DNA from: Actinomadura latina NBRC 106108
Lineage (GTDB): Bacteria > Actinomycetota > Actinomycetes > Streptosporangiales > Streptosporangiaceae
Direction: 5' to 3'
Assembly (NCBI RefSeq): GCF_001552195.1
Contig: NZ_BCQS01000005.1
Coordinates: 1-64,000 of the forward strand
Length of the DNA: 64,000 nt
Below are positions 47,563 through 56,364 of this stretch, piece after piece (within the stretch, counting starts at the first letter, position 1; every line of letters starts with the position of its first letter). Under the pieces are notes generated by a model. The model ran no database searches, had not been told where the DNA came from, and worked only from the letters and a program-made list of their open reading frames with translations. A program made the position numbers and the translations under genes.

Positions 47563-48134
47563 ATCCGGACACGCCATAAAGCGTATTCCAGAGGTCCGGA
47601 ACAGAGCCGGGGTTCGGCGGCGACGCCGGGCCCCGGCCGGCTCGTTCCGGCCCGAAATTCCCATTTTCTTACTCCCCGGCAACCTGCGGCTTACCGTCCG
47701 GCCAGTGAACCTGCCCCTTGAAGGCAAGCAAGCCGGGGCTCCCAGAACGCCCGTGAACGCCGTGGTTCCCACCCGTCCCAGGCCGACCGCGACCGGACGA
47801 CCTCGCCCGATGCGACGTGACGCTCGCCGCACCGGCACCGTTGACAGGCAATCTGAGTGACTTACCTCACACAACCGATACACAGAACTGCTCGCCAAGC
47901 GATGTCAGAACATTAAGCTGACGTTCAGGAAGCGTCCCGGCGCCCTCTCCCGCGCATTCGGCAGTACCTCCTGCGTATCAACGGGAAAGGCGGACCACCG
48001 CCCGCACGGACGCCGCTCGAATTGCACCGAATTCGGCAAAGCGTTTAACCCTACCCAGTGCACCGCGCCGCTAAACATCTCCCAGATAACAATCATCTGC
48101 GATCACGGCGCGAGATTCGCTAAGTTGCCTGGAC
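47563..48134. promoter_or_regulatory. 572-nt region upstream of the ectoine operon
   Basis: No protein or known RNA motif is recognised. GC content falls in 47640-47670 and from 47840 to 48130, which probably holds the promoter of ectA: TTGACA lies at 47841 and a TAAGTT hexamer lies 9 nt before the ectA ATG. A 60-codon minus-strand frame at 47669-47851 ends in a GQVHWPDGKPQVAG segment and could be a small gene, but has no clear start signal. Confidence 0.35.
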
Positions 48135-48683
48135 ATGGCAGCGCAACCCCTGGAATCACCGACTCGACGCCCCGACAGGAACGAGACGAACGCGGAAGTG
48201 CAACTCCAGGAGCCGAGCCTCTCCGACGGCCCGGGGCTGTGGCGGATCGCCCGGGACTCACAGGTTCTGGACGTCAACTCGCCGTACAGCTACACGCTTT
48301 GGTGCCGCGATTTCGCGGACACTTCCGTGGTGGCGCTCGACGGCGGCGTCCCGTGCGGTTTCATCACCGGCTACGTCCGGCCGGCCAGCCCCGACACGTT
48401 CTTCGTGTGGCAGGTCGCCGTGGACCGCGGCCACCGCGGCCAGGGCCTCGCCCGCCGCATGCTCGACCGGCTCGCCGACCGGCTCGCCCCCCGCGGGCAC
48501 CGGTACATGGAGGCCACCGTCACGCCGGGCAACACCGCTTCCACCGCGATGTTCGCCTCGTTCGCCCGGGACCGCGGGTGCGAGCTCGCCCGCAGCCCGC
48601 TGTTCGGCGCGGAGCACTTCCCCGATGGGGGACACGAGCCCGAGGTGCTCTTCAGGATCGGCCCGATCGCCGCCGCGAACTGA
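48135..48683 (+). CDS. ectA: diaminobutyrate acetyltransferase
   Basis: The 182-residue GNAT enzyme acetylates L-2,4-diaminobutyrate at N-gamma, the second step of ectoine synthesis. It shows the EctA start (GPGLWRIARDSQVLDVNSPYSYTLWCRDFADTSVVA) and the acetyl-CoA loop VDRGHRGQGLARRMLDRL. It is first of the ectABCD genes. There is no strong ribosome-binding site before the ATG. Confidence 0.95.
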   Translation: MAAQPLESPTRRPDRNETNAEVQLQEPSLSDGPGLWRIARDSQVLDVNSPYSYTLWCRDFADTSVVALDGGVPCGFITGYVRPASPDTFFVWQVAVDRGHRGQGLARRMLDRLADRLAPRGHRYMEATVTPGNTASTAMFASFARDRGCELARSPLFGAEHFPDGGHEPEVLFRIGPIAAAN

Positions 48684-48732
48684 CCCAAGCACTCCCCCAC
48701 CCGCTCCCCACCCCGACTGCCTGGAGGCAGAC

Positions 48733-49995
48733 ATGGACGTTTTCGCCCGCCTGGAATCGGAAGTCCGCGGCTACTGCCGAGGGTGGCCCACGGTGTTCAC
48801 CACCGCGCAGGGCAGCCACATGACCGACGAGAACGGCAAAACGTATCTTGACTTCTTCGCCGGCGCAGGGACGCTCAACTACGGGCACAACAACCCGGAG
48901 CTGAAACGCCGGCTGCTGGACTATCTCGCCAGTGACGCGATCGTGCACAGCCTCGACATGTACACCGCGGCCAAGCGGGAGTTCCTGGAACGATTCAACG
49001 AGTACGTACTGGAGCCGCGCGGGCTCGACTACAAGGTCCAGTTCCCCGGCCCCGCGGGCAACAACTCGGTCGAGGCGGCGCTGAAACTCGCGCGGAAGTA
49101 CACCGGCCGGGAGACCGTCGTCAGCTTCACCAACGCATTCCACGGGATGACGCTCGGCGCGCTCGCCGTCACCGGGAACTCGATGAAGCGCACCGGCGCG
49201 GGCGTGCCGCTCGGGCACGGCGTCGCGATGCCCTACGACAACTACCTCGACGGGCGCACGCCCGACTTCCTGCTGTTCGACACGATGCTGGACGACAGCG
49301 GCAGCGGCCTGGACAAGCCCGCCGCCGTCATCGTGGAGACCGTGCAGGGCGAGGGAGGCATCAACGTCGCCACTGCCGAGTGGCTGCGCGGCCTGCAGGA
49401 CCTGTGCCGCCGGCACGACATCCTGCTCATCGTCGACGACGTCCAGATGGGCTGCGGCCGCACCGGGTCGTTCTTCAGCTTCGAAGAGGCCGGGATCACC
49501 CCGGACATCGTCTGCCTGTCCAAGTCCCTCAGCGGCTACGGGCTGCCGTTCGCGGTCACGCTCATGAAGCGGGAACTGGACGTGTGGGAGCCGGGCGAGC
49601 ACAACGGCACCTTCCGCGGCTTCAACCCGGCGTTCGTCACCGCCGTCGCCGCGCTGGAGGACTACTGGACCGGCGACGACTTCGAGAAGCAGACCCTCGC
49701 CAAGGGCCAGCAGGTCCAGGCGGCGCTGGAGGAGATCGCGCTCGCGCACGCCGGCGCGATCGACGGCGTCCGCGGCCGGGGCCTGGCGTGGGGCCTGGTG
49801 ATGAAGGACCCGGAGACGGCTCCCAAGGTGTGCGGGGAGGCGTTCGCGCGCGGGCTGCTGATGGAGACGTCCGGCCCCGAGGGCGAGGTCGTCAAGCTGC
49901 TGCCGCCGCTCACCACGACGGAGGCCGAGCTGGCCCGCGGCCTGGAGATCATCGCGGACTCGGTCGAGGCCGTCCGGGCGAAGGTCACGGTCTGA
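48733..49995 (+). CDS. ectB: diaminobutyrate-2-oxoglutarate transaminase
   Basis: The 420-residue PLP enzyme makes L-2,4-diaminobutyrate from aspartate semialdehyde and glutamate. The PLP lysine is in [10 protein letters not shown]; the [11 protein letters not shown] and [16 protein letters not shown] motifs are class III aminotransferase hallmarks. GGAGG lies 5 nt before ATG 48733. It is 49 nt after ectA. Confidence 0.97.
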   Translation: MDVFARLESEVRGYCRGWPTVFTTAQGSHMTDENGKTYLDFFAGAGTLNYGHNNPELKRRLLDYLASDAIVHSLDMYTAAKREFLERFNEYVLEPRGLDYKVQFPGPAGNNSVEAALKLARKYTGRETVVSFTNAFHGMTLGALAVTGNSMKRTGAGVPLGHGVAMPYDNYLDGRTPDFLLFDTMLDDSGSGLDKPAAVIVETVQGEGGINVATAEWLRGLQDLCRRHDILLIVDDVQMGCGRTGSFFSFEEAGITPDIVCLSKSLSGYGLPFAVTLMKRELDVWEPGEHNGTFRGFNPAFVTAVAALEDYWTGDDFEKQTLAKGQQVQAALEEIALAHAGAIDGVRGRGLAWGLVMKDPETAPKVCGEAFARGLLMETSGPEGEVVKLLPPLTTTEAELARGLEIIADSVEAVRAKVTV

Positions 49996-50029
49996 GCCGC
50001 CGCCCGGCACCACAGGAAAGAGGAGATCA

Positions 50030-50425
50030 ATGATCGTTCGTTCCCTTGACGAGATCGTCGGCACCGAGCGCGACGTCCAGGCGCCCACCTGGTGCAGCCG
50101 GCGGTTCGTGCTCGCCAAGGAGGGCGTCGGCTTCTCGCTGCACGAGACGATTCTGTACGCGGGGACCGAGACGAAGATGTGGTACGCGAACCACATCGAG
50201 GCCGTCTACTGCATCGAGGGCCACGGCGAGCTCACCGACGACGAGACCGGTGAGAAGCACGAGATCCGGCCGGGCGTGATGTACCTGCTGGACGGCCACG
50301 AGCACCACACGCTGCGCGCGCACACGGACGTCAAGACCGTGTGCGTCTTCAACCCGCCCTGCACCGGCCGGGAGGTCCATGACGAGAACGGTGTCTATCC
50401 GCTGCTGACTGAGGAGGACGCATGA
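50030..50425 (+). CDS. ectC: L-ectoine synthase
   Basis: The 131-residue cupin cyclises N-gamma-acetyl-diaminobutyrate to ectoine. Iron-binding and catalytic residues are in [22 protein letters not shown] and [22 protein letters not shown] precedes the ATG. Its last 4 nt overlap ectD. Confidence 0.97.
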   Translation: MIVRSLDEIVGTERDVQAPTWCSRRFVLAKEGVGFSLHETILYAGTETKMWYANHIEAVYCIEGHGELTDDETGEKHEIRPGVMYLLDGHEHHTLRAHTDVKTVCVFNPPCTGREVHDENGVYPLLTEEDA

Positions 50426-51330
50426 GCATCATCGAGTCCCATCCGACGATCGACGACGCCTACCCCACCCGGAAGGCCGCCGAGGCGGCGCTGCTGTACC
50501 GGCAGGACCCGGTCGTGTACGGCACGCCGCAGGACGGGCCGATCGATGGCGCCACCCTTGACTCGTTCGAGGCCAACGGCTTCCTGTCCGTCGACCAGCT
50601 GCTCGCGCCGGAGGAGGTCGAGGACTACCGCGCCGAGCTGCGCCGGCTGTCGTCCGACCCGGAGATCCTGGCCGACGAGCGCACGGTCACCGAGCGCGGC
50701 TCGAACGAGGTCCGCTCCATCTTCGAGGTCCACCGGATCAGTGAGGTCTTCGCCGGGCTCGTCCGCGACCCGCGCGTCGCCGGCCGCGCCCGGCAGATCC
50801 TCGGCTCGGACGTGTACGTCCACCAGAGCCGGGTCAACTACAAGCCGGGGTTCACCGGCAAGGACTTCTACTGGCACTCCGACTTCGAGACCTGGCACGC
50901 CGAGGACGGCATGCCGCGGATGCGCGCGGTGAGCATTTCCATAGCGCTCACCGAGAATTTCGTGCACAATGGCGGGCTAATGATTATGCCTGGCTCGCAC
51001 AAGACCTTCGTGGCGTGCGTGGGACAGACCCCCGACGACCACTACAAGGAGTCCCTGCGCGGCCAGGAGATCGGTACGCCCGACCCCAACAGCCTCTCGA
51101 TCCTGGCAGACAAGCACGGGATCGAGCTGTTCACCGGCTCGGCGGGCTCCGCGACCCTGTTCGACTGCAACTGCATGCACGGCTCCAACGGCAACATCAC
51201 TCCCTTCCCCCGATCCAACGTGTTCATCGTGTTCAATAGCGTTGAGAACACGTGCGGCGAGCCGTTCTCGGCGCCCGCGCCCCGTCCCGCGTTCATCGGG
51301 GCACGCGATTTCACCCCTGTGGCCGGCTGA
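50422..51330 (+). CDS. ectD: ectoine hydroxylase
   Basis: The 302-residue Fe(II)/2-oxoglutarate dioxygenase makes 5-hydroxyectoine. The metal triad is the HxD in [11 protein letters not shown] and the His in [10 protein letters not shown]; the signature [17 protein letters not shown] is intact. It overlaps ectC by ATGA and completes the operon for hydroxyectoine. Confidence 0.97.
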   Translation: MSIIESHPTIDDAYPTRKAAEAALLYRQDPVVYGTPQDGPIDGATLDSFEANGFLSVDQLLAPEEVEDYRAELRRLSSDPEILADERTVTERGSNEVRSIFEVHRISEVFAGLVRDPRVAGRARQILGSDVYVHQSRVNYKPGFTGKDFYWHSDFETWHAEDGMPRMRAVSISIALTENFVHNGGLMIMPGSHKTFVACVGQTPDDHYKESLRGQEIGTPDPNSLSILADKHGIELFTGSAGSATLFDCNCMHGSNGNITPFPRSNVFIVFNSVENTCGEPFSAPAPRPAFIGARDFTPVAG

Positions 51331-51369
51331 CCGGGTGACAACAATTCGATAACCCCGACCGCTCGCCCC

Positions 51370-51405
51370 GCGCCCGCGGGGGCCCTGCCAGGCCCTCGCG
51401 GGCGC
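51370..51405 (+). terminator. stem-loop between ectD and the transporter genes
   Basis: Arms gcgcccgcg (51370-51378) and cgcgggcgc (51397-51405) form a 9-bp stem with a further inner ggcc/ggcc pairing. It could attenuate read-through from ectD or protect an mRNA end; a downstream ribosome-binding site follows. Confidence 0.55.
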
Positions 51406-51431
51406 GACGGCACACCGACAGGAGTTCAACG

Positions 51432-52325
51432 ATGACTTCTTCGAGAAGAGACTTCCTCCGCACCGCCGTGCTGCTGTCCGCCGCGGCGCCGCTGGCCGCG
51501 GCGGGCTGCTCCACGACGGATCCGGAGACGGAGAAGTCGGGCGGCGGCACGCTGCAGAAGGCCAAGGACGCCGGCTCGATCACGGTGGGCTTCGCGAACG
51601 AGGCGCCCTACGGCTACACCGACAAGTCCGGGAAGCTGACCGGTGAGGCGCCCGAGCTGGCCCGCGCCATCTTCAAGAACCTCGGCATCGACGAGATCAA
51701 GGGCGTCCAGGTCGACTTCGGCGGCCTGATCGCCGGGCTCAACGCCAAGCGGTTCGACGCGATCGCCGCCGGCATGTTCATCACGCCGGAGCGGTGCGCG
51801 TCCGCGGCGTTCGCGAACCCCGAGTACGTCGCCAAGAGCGCGTTCATGGTCAAGGAGGGCAACCCGAAGGGCCTGAAGAACGAGAAGGACCCGGCCGCGA
51901 AGGGCGCCAAGGTCGGCGTCCTCACCGGCGCGGTCGAGGCCGGCTACGCCGAGAGCACCGGCGTGAAGAAGGGCGACATCAAGACGTTCGCCGACCAGGC
52001 GAGCGCCTTCGAGGGCCTCAAGGCCGGGCGCATCGACTGCATCTGGCTGACCCGCATCTCGCTGGCCGACCTGCTGTCCAAGCACAAGGGCGAGGGCTTC
52101 GAGGTGACGGACCCGTTCACCCCGGTCATCGACGGCAAGGAGCAGCTGGGCGCCGGCGCGTTCGCGTTCCGCAAGGCCGACTCGGACCTGGTCACCGCCT
52201 GGAACGGCCAGCTGGACAAGCTCAAGCAGCAGAACGGGCTGCTGCCGATCCTGCAGCCCTTCGGGTTCACCCAGGACGACATGCCGGGCCCGGACGACAC
52301 CTCCGCCAAGTTCTGCAAGGGCTGA
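51432..52325 (+). CDS. ehuB: ectoine/hydroxyectoine-type substrate-binding lipoprotein (EhuB-like)
   Basis: The 297-residue protein has a Tat-type start SRRDFLR, a hydrophobic stretch and lipobox AAAGC (Cys27). The mature part is a polar-amino-acid type binding protein: SITVGFANEAPYGYTDKSGKLTGEAPELARAIFKNLG and DFGGLIAGLNAKRFDAIAAGMFITPERC, which resembles EhuB of Sinorhizobium. It probably delivers ectoine or hydroxyectoine to the permeases; the ligand is inferred from position after ectABCD. Confidence 0.9.
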   Translation: MTSSRRDFLRTAVLLSAAAPLAAAGCSTTDPETEKSGGGTLQKAKDAGSITVGFANEAPYGYTDKSGKLTGEAPELARAIFKNLGIDEIKGVQVDFGGLIAGLNAKRFDAIAAGMFITPERCASAAFANPEYVAKSAFMVKEGNPKGLKNEKDPAAKGAKVGVLTGAVEAGYAESTGVKKGDIKTFADQASAFEGLKAGRIDCIWLTRISLADLLSKHKGEGFEVTDPFTPVIDGKEQLGAGAFAFRKADSDLVTAWNGQLDKLKQQNGLLPILQPFGFTQDDMPGPDDTSAKFCKG

Positions 52326-52331
52326 TCCCGC

Positions 52332-53048
52332 GTGTCCGACGTCCTCGACAGCTACCCCCAGTGGCTGGACGGCGCGTGGGTCACGGTCCGGCTCACCCTC
52401 CTCGGTGGCGCGCTGGCGCTGGTGCTCGCCTTGCTGTTCGGCATGGCGGGCACCTCGCGCCACGCGTGGGTGCGCGTGCTGAACCGGGTGTACGTGGAGT
52501 TCTTCCGCGGCAACGCCACGCTGGTGCTGCTGTTCTGGTTCTTCTACGCGCTCCCGCTCATCGGCCTCCGGTTCTCCACGATGTTCGCGGCCGTGCTGGC
52601 CCTCGGCCTGAACGTCGGCGCCTACGGCGCGGAGGTGGTGCGCGGCTCGATCAACGCCGTCCCGAAGGCGCAGTACGAGGCGACGGTCGCACTGAACTTC
52701 ACGCCGTTCCAGCGGCTGCGGCGCGTGCTGCTGCCGCAGGCGTTCGCGCTGATGCTGCCGCCGTTCGGCAACCTGCTCATCGAGCTGATGAAGGGAACGG
52801 CCATCGTGTCCCTGGTCGGGCTCGTCGACCTGACCCGCGTCTCGAAGAACATCCAGGGCAGCACCGGCGAGACCGTCGCGGCGTTCTCGGTGGTCCTGGT
52901 CCTGTACTTCATCATCGCGCAGGTGCTGCAGCTGTTCGTCCGCTACGCCGAGCGCCGCGTGGACCGCATGCTCGGCCGCAGGCTGCCCAGTGAGCCGTCC
53001 CTCGGGACGGTCGCGGCGGGCGCCCCGGGAGCGGGGGTGGCCGGCTGA
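52332..53048 (+). CDS. ehuC: ectoine transporter permease (EhuC-like)
   Basis: The 238-residue permease has the HisM-type fold with four to five helices (LTLLGGALALVLALLFGMAG; NATLVLLFWFFYALPLIG) and the EAA loop YEATVALNFTPFQRLRRVLLPQAF. It starts with GTG 6 nt after ehuB and shares one base with ehuD. Confidence 0.9.
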   Translation: MSDVLDSYPQWLDGAWVTVRLTLLGGALALVLALLFGMAGTSRHAWVRVLNRVYVEFFRGNATLVLLFWFFYALPLIGLRFSTMFAAVLALGLNVGAYGAEVVRGSINAVPKAQYEATVALNFTPFQRLRRVLLPQAFALMLPPFGNLLIELMKGTAIVSLVGLVDLTRVSKNIQGSTGETVAAFSVVLVLYFIIAQVLQLFVRYAERRVDRMLGRRLPSEPSLGTVAAGAPGAGVAG

Positions 53049-53701
53049 TGAGCTGGGACTGGCAGTACTCCGGGGACATCCTCCCCGACCTGCTGAGCGG
53101 CCTGCGCTACACGGTCACCGCGACGCTGGCCGGCTACGTGATCGCGATCGTCCTCGGCCTGGTGTGGACGCTGCTGCGCCGCACGCCGAGCCGGGTCTTC
53201 AACCAGGCGGTCCGGTGGGTCACCGAGTTCATCCGGTCGACGCCGCTGATCCCGCAGCTGTACTTCGTGTTCTTCGTCCTGCCCGCATGGGGCATCACGA
53301 TCGGGTCCCTCACGGCGGGCATCATCACGCTGGGGGTCCACTACTCGACGTACACGGCGGAGGTCTACCGGGCCGGGATCGCGGACGTGCCGAAGGGGCA
53401 GTGGGAGGCGTGCACCGCGCTGAACCTGCCGAAGTCGCGGGTGTGGCTGGACGTGATCCTGCCGCAGGCGATCCGGCGCGTCATCCCGACGCTCGGCAAC
53501 TACCTGATCGCGATGTTCAAGGACTCGCCGATGCTGCTGGCGATCAACGTCCCGGAGCTGCTGTTCTCCGCGTACAAGGTCGGCGCGCAGAGCCTGCAGT
53601 TCCTGGAGCCGATCACCATGGTGGGCCTGTTGTTCGTCGTGGTGAGCGTCATATCCTCGATACTCGTCCGCCGCTTGGAGAGGCGCTATGCCACCACCTG
53701 A
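53048..53701 (+). CDS. ehuD: ectoine transporter permease (EhuD-like)
   Basis: The 217-residue protein is the second HisM-type permease (RYTVTATLAGYVIAIVLGLVW, ATLRRTPSRVFNQAVRWVTEFIRSTPL-like coupling, EAA loop WEACTALNLPKSRVWLDVILPQ). A TGATG overlap joins it to ehuC and a 14-nt overlap to ehuA. Confidence 0.9.
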   Translation: MSWDWQYSGDILPDLLSGLRYTVTATLAGYVIAIVLGLVWTLLRRTPSRVFNQAVRWVTEFIRSTPLIPQLYFVFFVLPAWGITIGSLTAGIITLGVHYSTYTAEVYRAGIADVPKGQWEACTALNLPKSRVWLDVILPQAIRRVIPTLGNYLIAMFKDSPMLLAINVPELLFSAYKVGAQSLQFLEPITMVGLLFVVVSVISSILVRRLERRYATT

Positions 53702-54599
53702 GACCACACCGGAAGCACCCAAGGACGCCGCGGCGGACTCCGCGGACGACGCCGTCACCGAGAAGGGCGTTTCCACGCAGAAGGGGGACGCGCCCAAGGG
53801 CGGGCACGCGGCGCCGCTGCCGCACGGCGCCGCGCCGGGAATCCGCTTCGAGAAGGTGGTCAAGCGGTTCGGCTCCAACGTCGTCCTCCGCGAGCTCGAC
53901 TTCACCGTGGCGCCCGGCGAGCGGGTGACGCTCATCGGGCCGAGCGGGTCGGGCAAGACCACGATCCTGCGGCTGCTGATGACGCTGGAGACGCTCGACG
54001 AGGGCGTCATCTGGATCGGCGACGAGACGCTGTGGCACATGGAGCGGGGCGGCAAGCGCGTCCCGGCGAACCAGAAGCACCTGCACGAGATGCGCAAGCA
54101 GGTCGGCATGGTGTTCCAGCAGTTCAACCTGTTCCCCAACATGAACGTGCTGCGCAACCTCACCGAGGGTCCGGTGCGCGTGCTGGGGGTGCCGAAAGAC
54201 GAGGCGGTCGAGCGCGCCAAGGACCTGCTGGACCTGGTGGGCCTCGCCGACAAGGAGAACGCGCACCCGACGCAGCTGTCGGGCGGCCAGCAGCAGCGGG
54301 TGGCGATCGCGCGGGCGCTCGCCATGCAGCCGAAGGTGCTGCTGCTGGACGAGGTCACCTCCGCCCTGGACCCCGAGCTGGTCGTCGGCGTCCAGGACCT
54401 GCTGCGCGACATCGCCCGGCAGAGCGACCTCACCATGCTGTGCGTCACGCACGAGATGGCCTTCGCCAAGGACATCTCCAACCGGGTCCTGATGTTCGAC
54501 CAGGGCCAGATCGTGGAGGAGGGCCCGCCGGACCAGATCTTCGGCGAGCCGTCCGAGCAGCGCACCCGGGACTTCCTGCAGGCCGTCCTGGCCTCCTGA
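53688..54599 (+). CDS. ehuA: ectoine transporter ATP-binding protein (EhuA-like)
   Basis: The 303-residue ATPase has Walker A LIGPSGSGKTTILRLLM, signature LSGGQQQRVAIARALAM, Walker B VLLLDEVTSALDPELV and the switch His in CVTHEMAFAKDI, typical of polar amino acid importers. A ~50-residue acidic N-terminal extension precedes the ATPase. It ends the ectoine block. Confidence 0.92.
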   Translation: MPPPETTPEAPKDAAADSADDAVTEKGVSTQKGDAPKGGHAAPLPHGAAPGIRFEKVVKRFGSNVVLRELDFTVAPGERVTLIGPSGSGKTTILRLLMTLETLDEGVIWIGDETLWHMERGGKRVPANQKHLHEMRKQVGMVFQQFNLFPNMNVLRNLTEGPVRVLGVPKDEAVERAKDLLDLVGLADKENAHPTQLSGGQQQRVAIARALAMQPKVLLLDEVTSALDPELVVGVQDLLRDIARQSDLTMLCVTHEMAFAKDISNRVLMFDQGQIVEEGPPDQIFGEPSEQRTRDFLQAVLAS

Positions 54600-54613
54600 G
54601 CGATCCCCGGCAC

Positions 54614-54651
54614 GTCGCCCGCGTCCCCGTCGCCCCGGGGACGCGGGCGAC
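54614..54651 (+). terminator. terminator of the ectoine/ehu block
   Basis: A perfect 15-bp stem (gtcgcccgcgtcccc / ggggacgcgggcgac) with an 8-nt loop begins 15 nt after the ehuA stop. Confidence 0.9.
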
Positions 54652-54752
54652 GCTCGTCCCGGCCGTTCCGGGCCCGCTACTGATCACCCCGCCCCGTCCA
54701 GCACCGAACGTCGTTCTGTACCGTGGCACTTACGGACGAGAAGAGCGAGGCG

Positions 54753-55955
54753 ATGAGCATTCCCAGGGGCACTTCGATCGCGGGACTCGGCATGACCGAG
54801 CTCGGCAAGGTGTACGGGCGCAGCCCGCGACGGCTCGCGGCCGACGCGGTGCGGCTCGCCGCGCGGGACGCCGGGCTGGCGCTCGGCGACCTGGACGGGC
54901 TGCTGGTCAGCCACGGGATGGGCGGCTCCCCCGGCATCGAGCTGGCCGGCACGCTCGGGCTGCGCGATCTGCGGCTGCTGTCCCAGGTCAACTCCTTCGG
55001 CGCGACGGCCGGGGCGATGGTGTCCTACGCGGCGATGGCGGTGCTCAGCGGGACCGCGACCACCGTGGCCTGCGTGTTCGCGGACGCGCCGCTCAAGCCG
55101 AAGCGGTCGGCGGGCTCGGTCTACAACCGGGACGCCCCCTCGGGGTCCGGGGGCGCTCCCGGGAAGGCGGAGTGGTACGGGTTCGGCGGGATGACGGCGG
55201 CGCTCGGGCTGCGCAGCGTCAACTCGTTCTACGCGCTCGCCGCCCAGCGGCACATGGCCCGGTACGGGACGACCAGCGAGCAGCTCGGCGCGATCGCCGT
55301 CTCGACCCGCGACTGGGCGTCCCGCAACCCGCTCGCCCAGATGCGCGACCCGATCACGATCGACGACCACCAGAACTCCCGGTGGGTGTCCGAGCCGCTG
55401 CACCTGCTGGACTGCTGCCTCGTCTCCAACGGCGCCATCGCCGTCATCGTGACGAGCGACGACCGGGCCCGCGACCTGGCCCGCCCGCCCGTCCACCTGT
55501 GGGGGTGGGGGCAGGGGCACCCCGGGCACCGCAAGGAGCGCGGCAGCGACTTCGGCCTCACGACCGGCGCGGCGTCGTCCGGCGCGACGGCGATGAAGAT
55601 GGCCGGGATCACGCCCGCCGACGTGGACGTGTGCGAGCTGTACGACTGCTACACCTACACGGTCCTGGTGTCGCTGGAGGACTACGGGTTCTGCGCGAAG
55701 GGCGAGGGCGGCGCGTTCGCCGCGTCCGGCGCGCTCGGGCCCGGCGGGTCGCTGCCGACCAACACCGGCGGCGGGCAGCTGTCGGCGTACTACATGTGGG
55801 GCATGACGCCGCTGTCGGAGGCCGTGATCCAGGCGCGCGGGGACGGCGGCGAGCGGCAGGCGCCGTCCAGGGACGTGATCCTCGTCAGCGGGAACGGCGG
55901 CATCCTCGACCACCACTCCACGCTGATCGTCAGCCCGCACCAGAAGGGGGCCTAG
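54753..55955 (+). CDS. thiolase-like protein lacking the nucleophilic cysteine (Ltp2-like)
   Basis: The 400-residue protein has the SCP2/lipid-transfer thiolase fold (RSPRRLAADAVRLAARDAGLALGDLDGLLVSHG; GNGGILDHHSTLIVS), but the position of the nucleophilic Cys reads SQVNSFGATAGAMVSYAA, with Gly83 aligned to the Cys. Ltp2-type retro-aldolases in steroid side-chain degradation also lack it, use tyrosines, and need a DUF35 partner; here a YDCYTYTVLVSLEDYGF segment is in the right region and a DUF35 gene follows after 3 nt. A sterol or bile acid related substrate is a guess. Confidence 0.8.
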   Translation: MSIPRGTSIAGLGMTELGKVYGRSPRRLAADAVRLAARDAGLALGDLDGLLVSHGMGGSPGIELAGTLGLRDLRLLSQVNSFGATAGAMVSYAAMAVLSGTATTVACVFADAPLKPKRSAGSVYNRDAPSGSGGAPGKAEWYGFGGMTAALGLRSVNSFYALAAQRHMARYGTTSEQLGAIAVSTRDWASRNPLAQMRDPITIDDHQNSRWVSEPLHLLDCCLVSNGAIAVIVTSDDRARDLARPPVHLWGWGQGHPGHRKERGSDFGLTTGAASSGATAMKMAGITPADVDVCELYDCYTYTVLVSLEDYGFCAKGEGGAFAASGALGPGGSLPTNTGGGQLSAYYMWGMTPLSEAVIQARGDGGERQAPSRDVILVSGNGGILDHHSTLIVSPHQKGA

Positions 55956-55958
55956 CCC

Positions 55959-56330
55959 ATGGAGATCGGCGTTCTGCGGCGGGACGGGCGGACCGACCCG
56001 TTCTTCGACGGCACCGCCGCCGACCGGCTCGTCGTCAAGCACTGCCCGTCGTGCGACCTGTGGTTCCCGCCGGACGCGTCCGGCTGCCCCGAGTGCGGGG
56101 ACGAGGACCTGGGCTGGGCGGAGGCGAGCGGCGCCGCGACCCTCGTGACCTGGACCGTCCTGCCGAAGGACCCGCCCGCCTACCTGGCGCTGGTCGAGCT
56201 GGCCGAGGGTCCGTGGCTGCACGCCCGCCTGGACGGCGTCACGCGCGAGGACCTGCGCGAGGGGCTGCCCCTCCGCGCGGCGTTCGAGCACCCGGACGAG
56301 GGCGAGTCGTACATCCTGTTCCGCCCCTAG
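55959..56330 (+). CDS. DUF35 zinc-ribbon/OB-fold protein
   Basis: The 123-residue protein has a zinc ribbon (CPSCDLWFPPDASGCPECG) and an OB fold (ATLVTWTVLPKDPPAYLALVELAEGPWLHARLDG), the architecture of DUF35 subunits that associate with thiolase-like aldolases, acyl-CoA binders or acetoacetyl-CoA synthases. It follows the thiolase by 3 nt. It probably binds the acyl-CoA nucleotide part and completes the enzyme. Confidence 0.9.
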   Translation: MEIGVLRRDGRTDPFFDGTAADRLVVKHCPSCDLWFPPDASGCPECGDEDLGWAEASGAATLVTWTVLPKDPPAYLALVELAEGPWLHARLDGVTREDLREGLPLRAAFEHPDEGESYILFRP

Positions 56331-56347
56331 ACCGAATGACATTCGGT
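56331..56347. promoter_or_regulatory. ACCGAAT-GAC-ATTCGGT operator before the flavoprotein gene
   Basis: A perfect 17-bp dyad starts on the base after the DUF35 stop codon and ends 17 nt before the next ATG. It looks like a TetR-type operator and would separate control of the flavoprotein gene from the thiolase pair. Confidence 0.6.
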
Positions 56348-56364
56348 CCGTTAGCGTCGGAACC

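Noticed and set aside
47669..47851. A 60-codon minus-strand frame upstream of ectA as a real small gene
   Set aside because: No clear ribosome-binding site, no recognisable motif and ordinary composition; kept only as a remark.
47563..48134. A c-di-AMP (ydaO) type riboswitch ahead of the ectoine genes
   Set aside because: The conserved core segments of that class could not be matched in either orientation.
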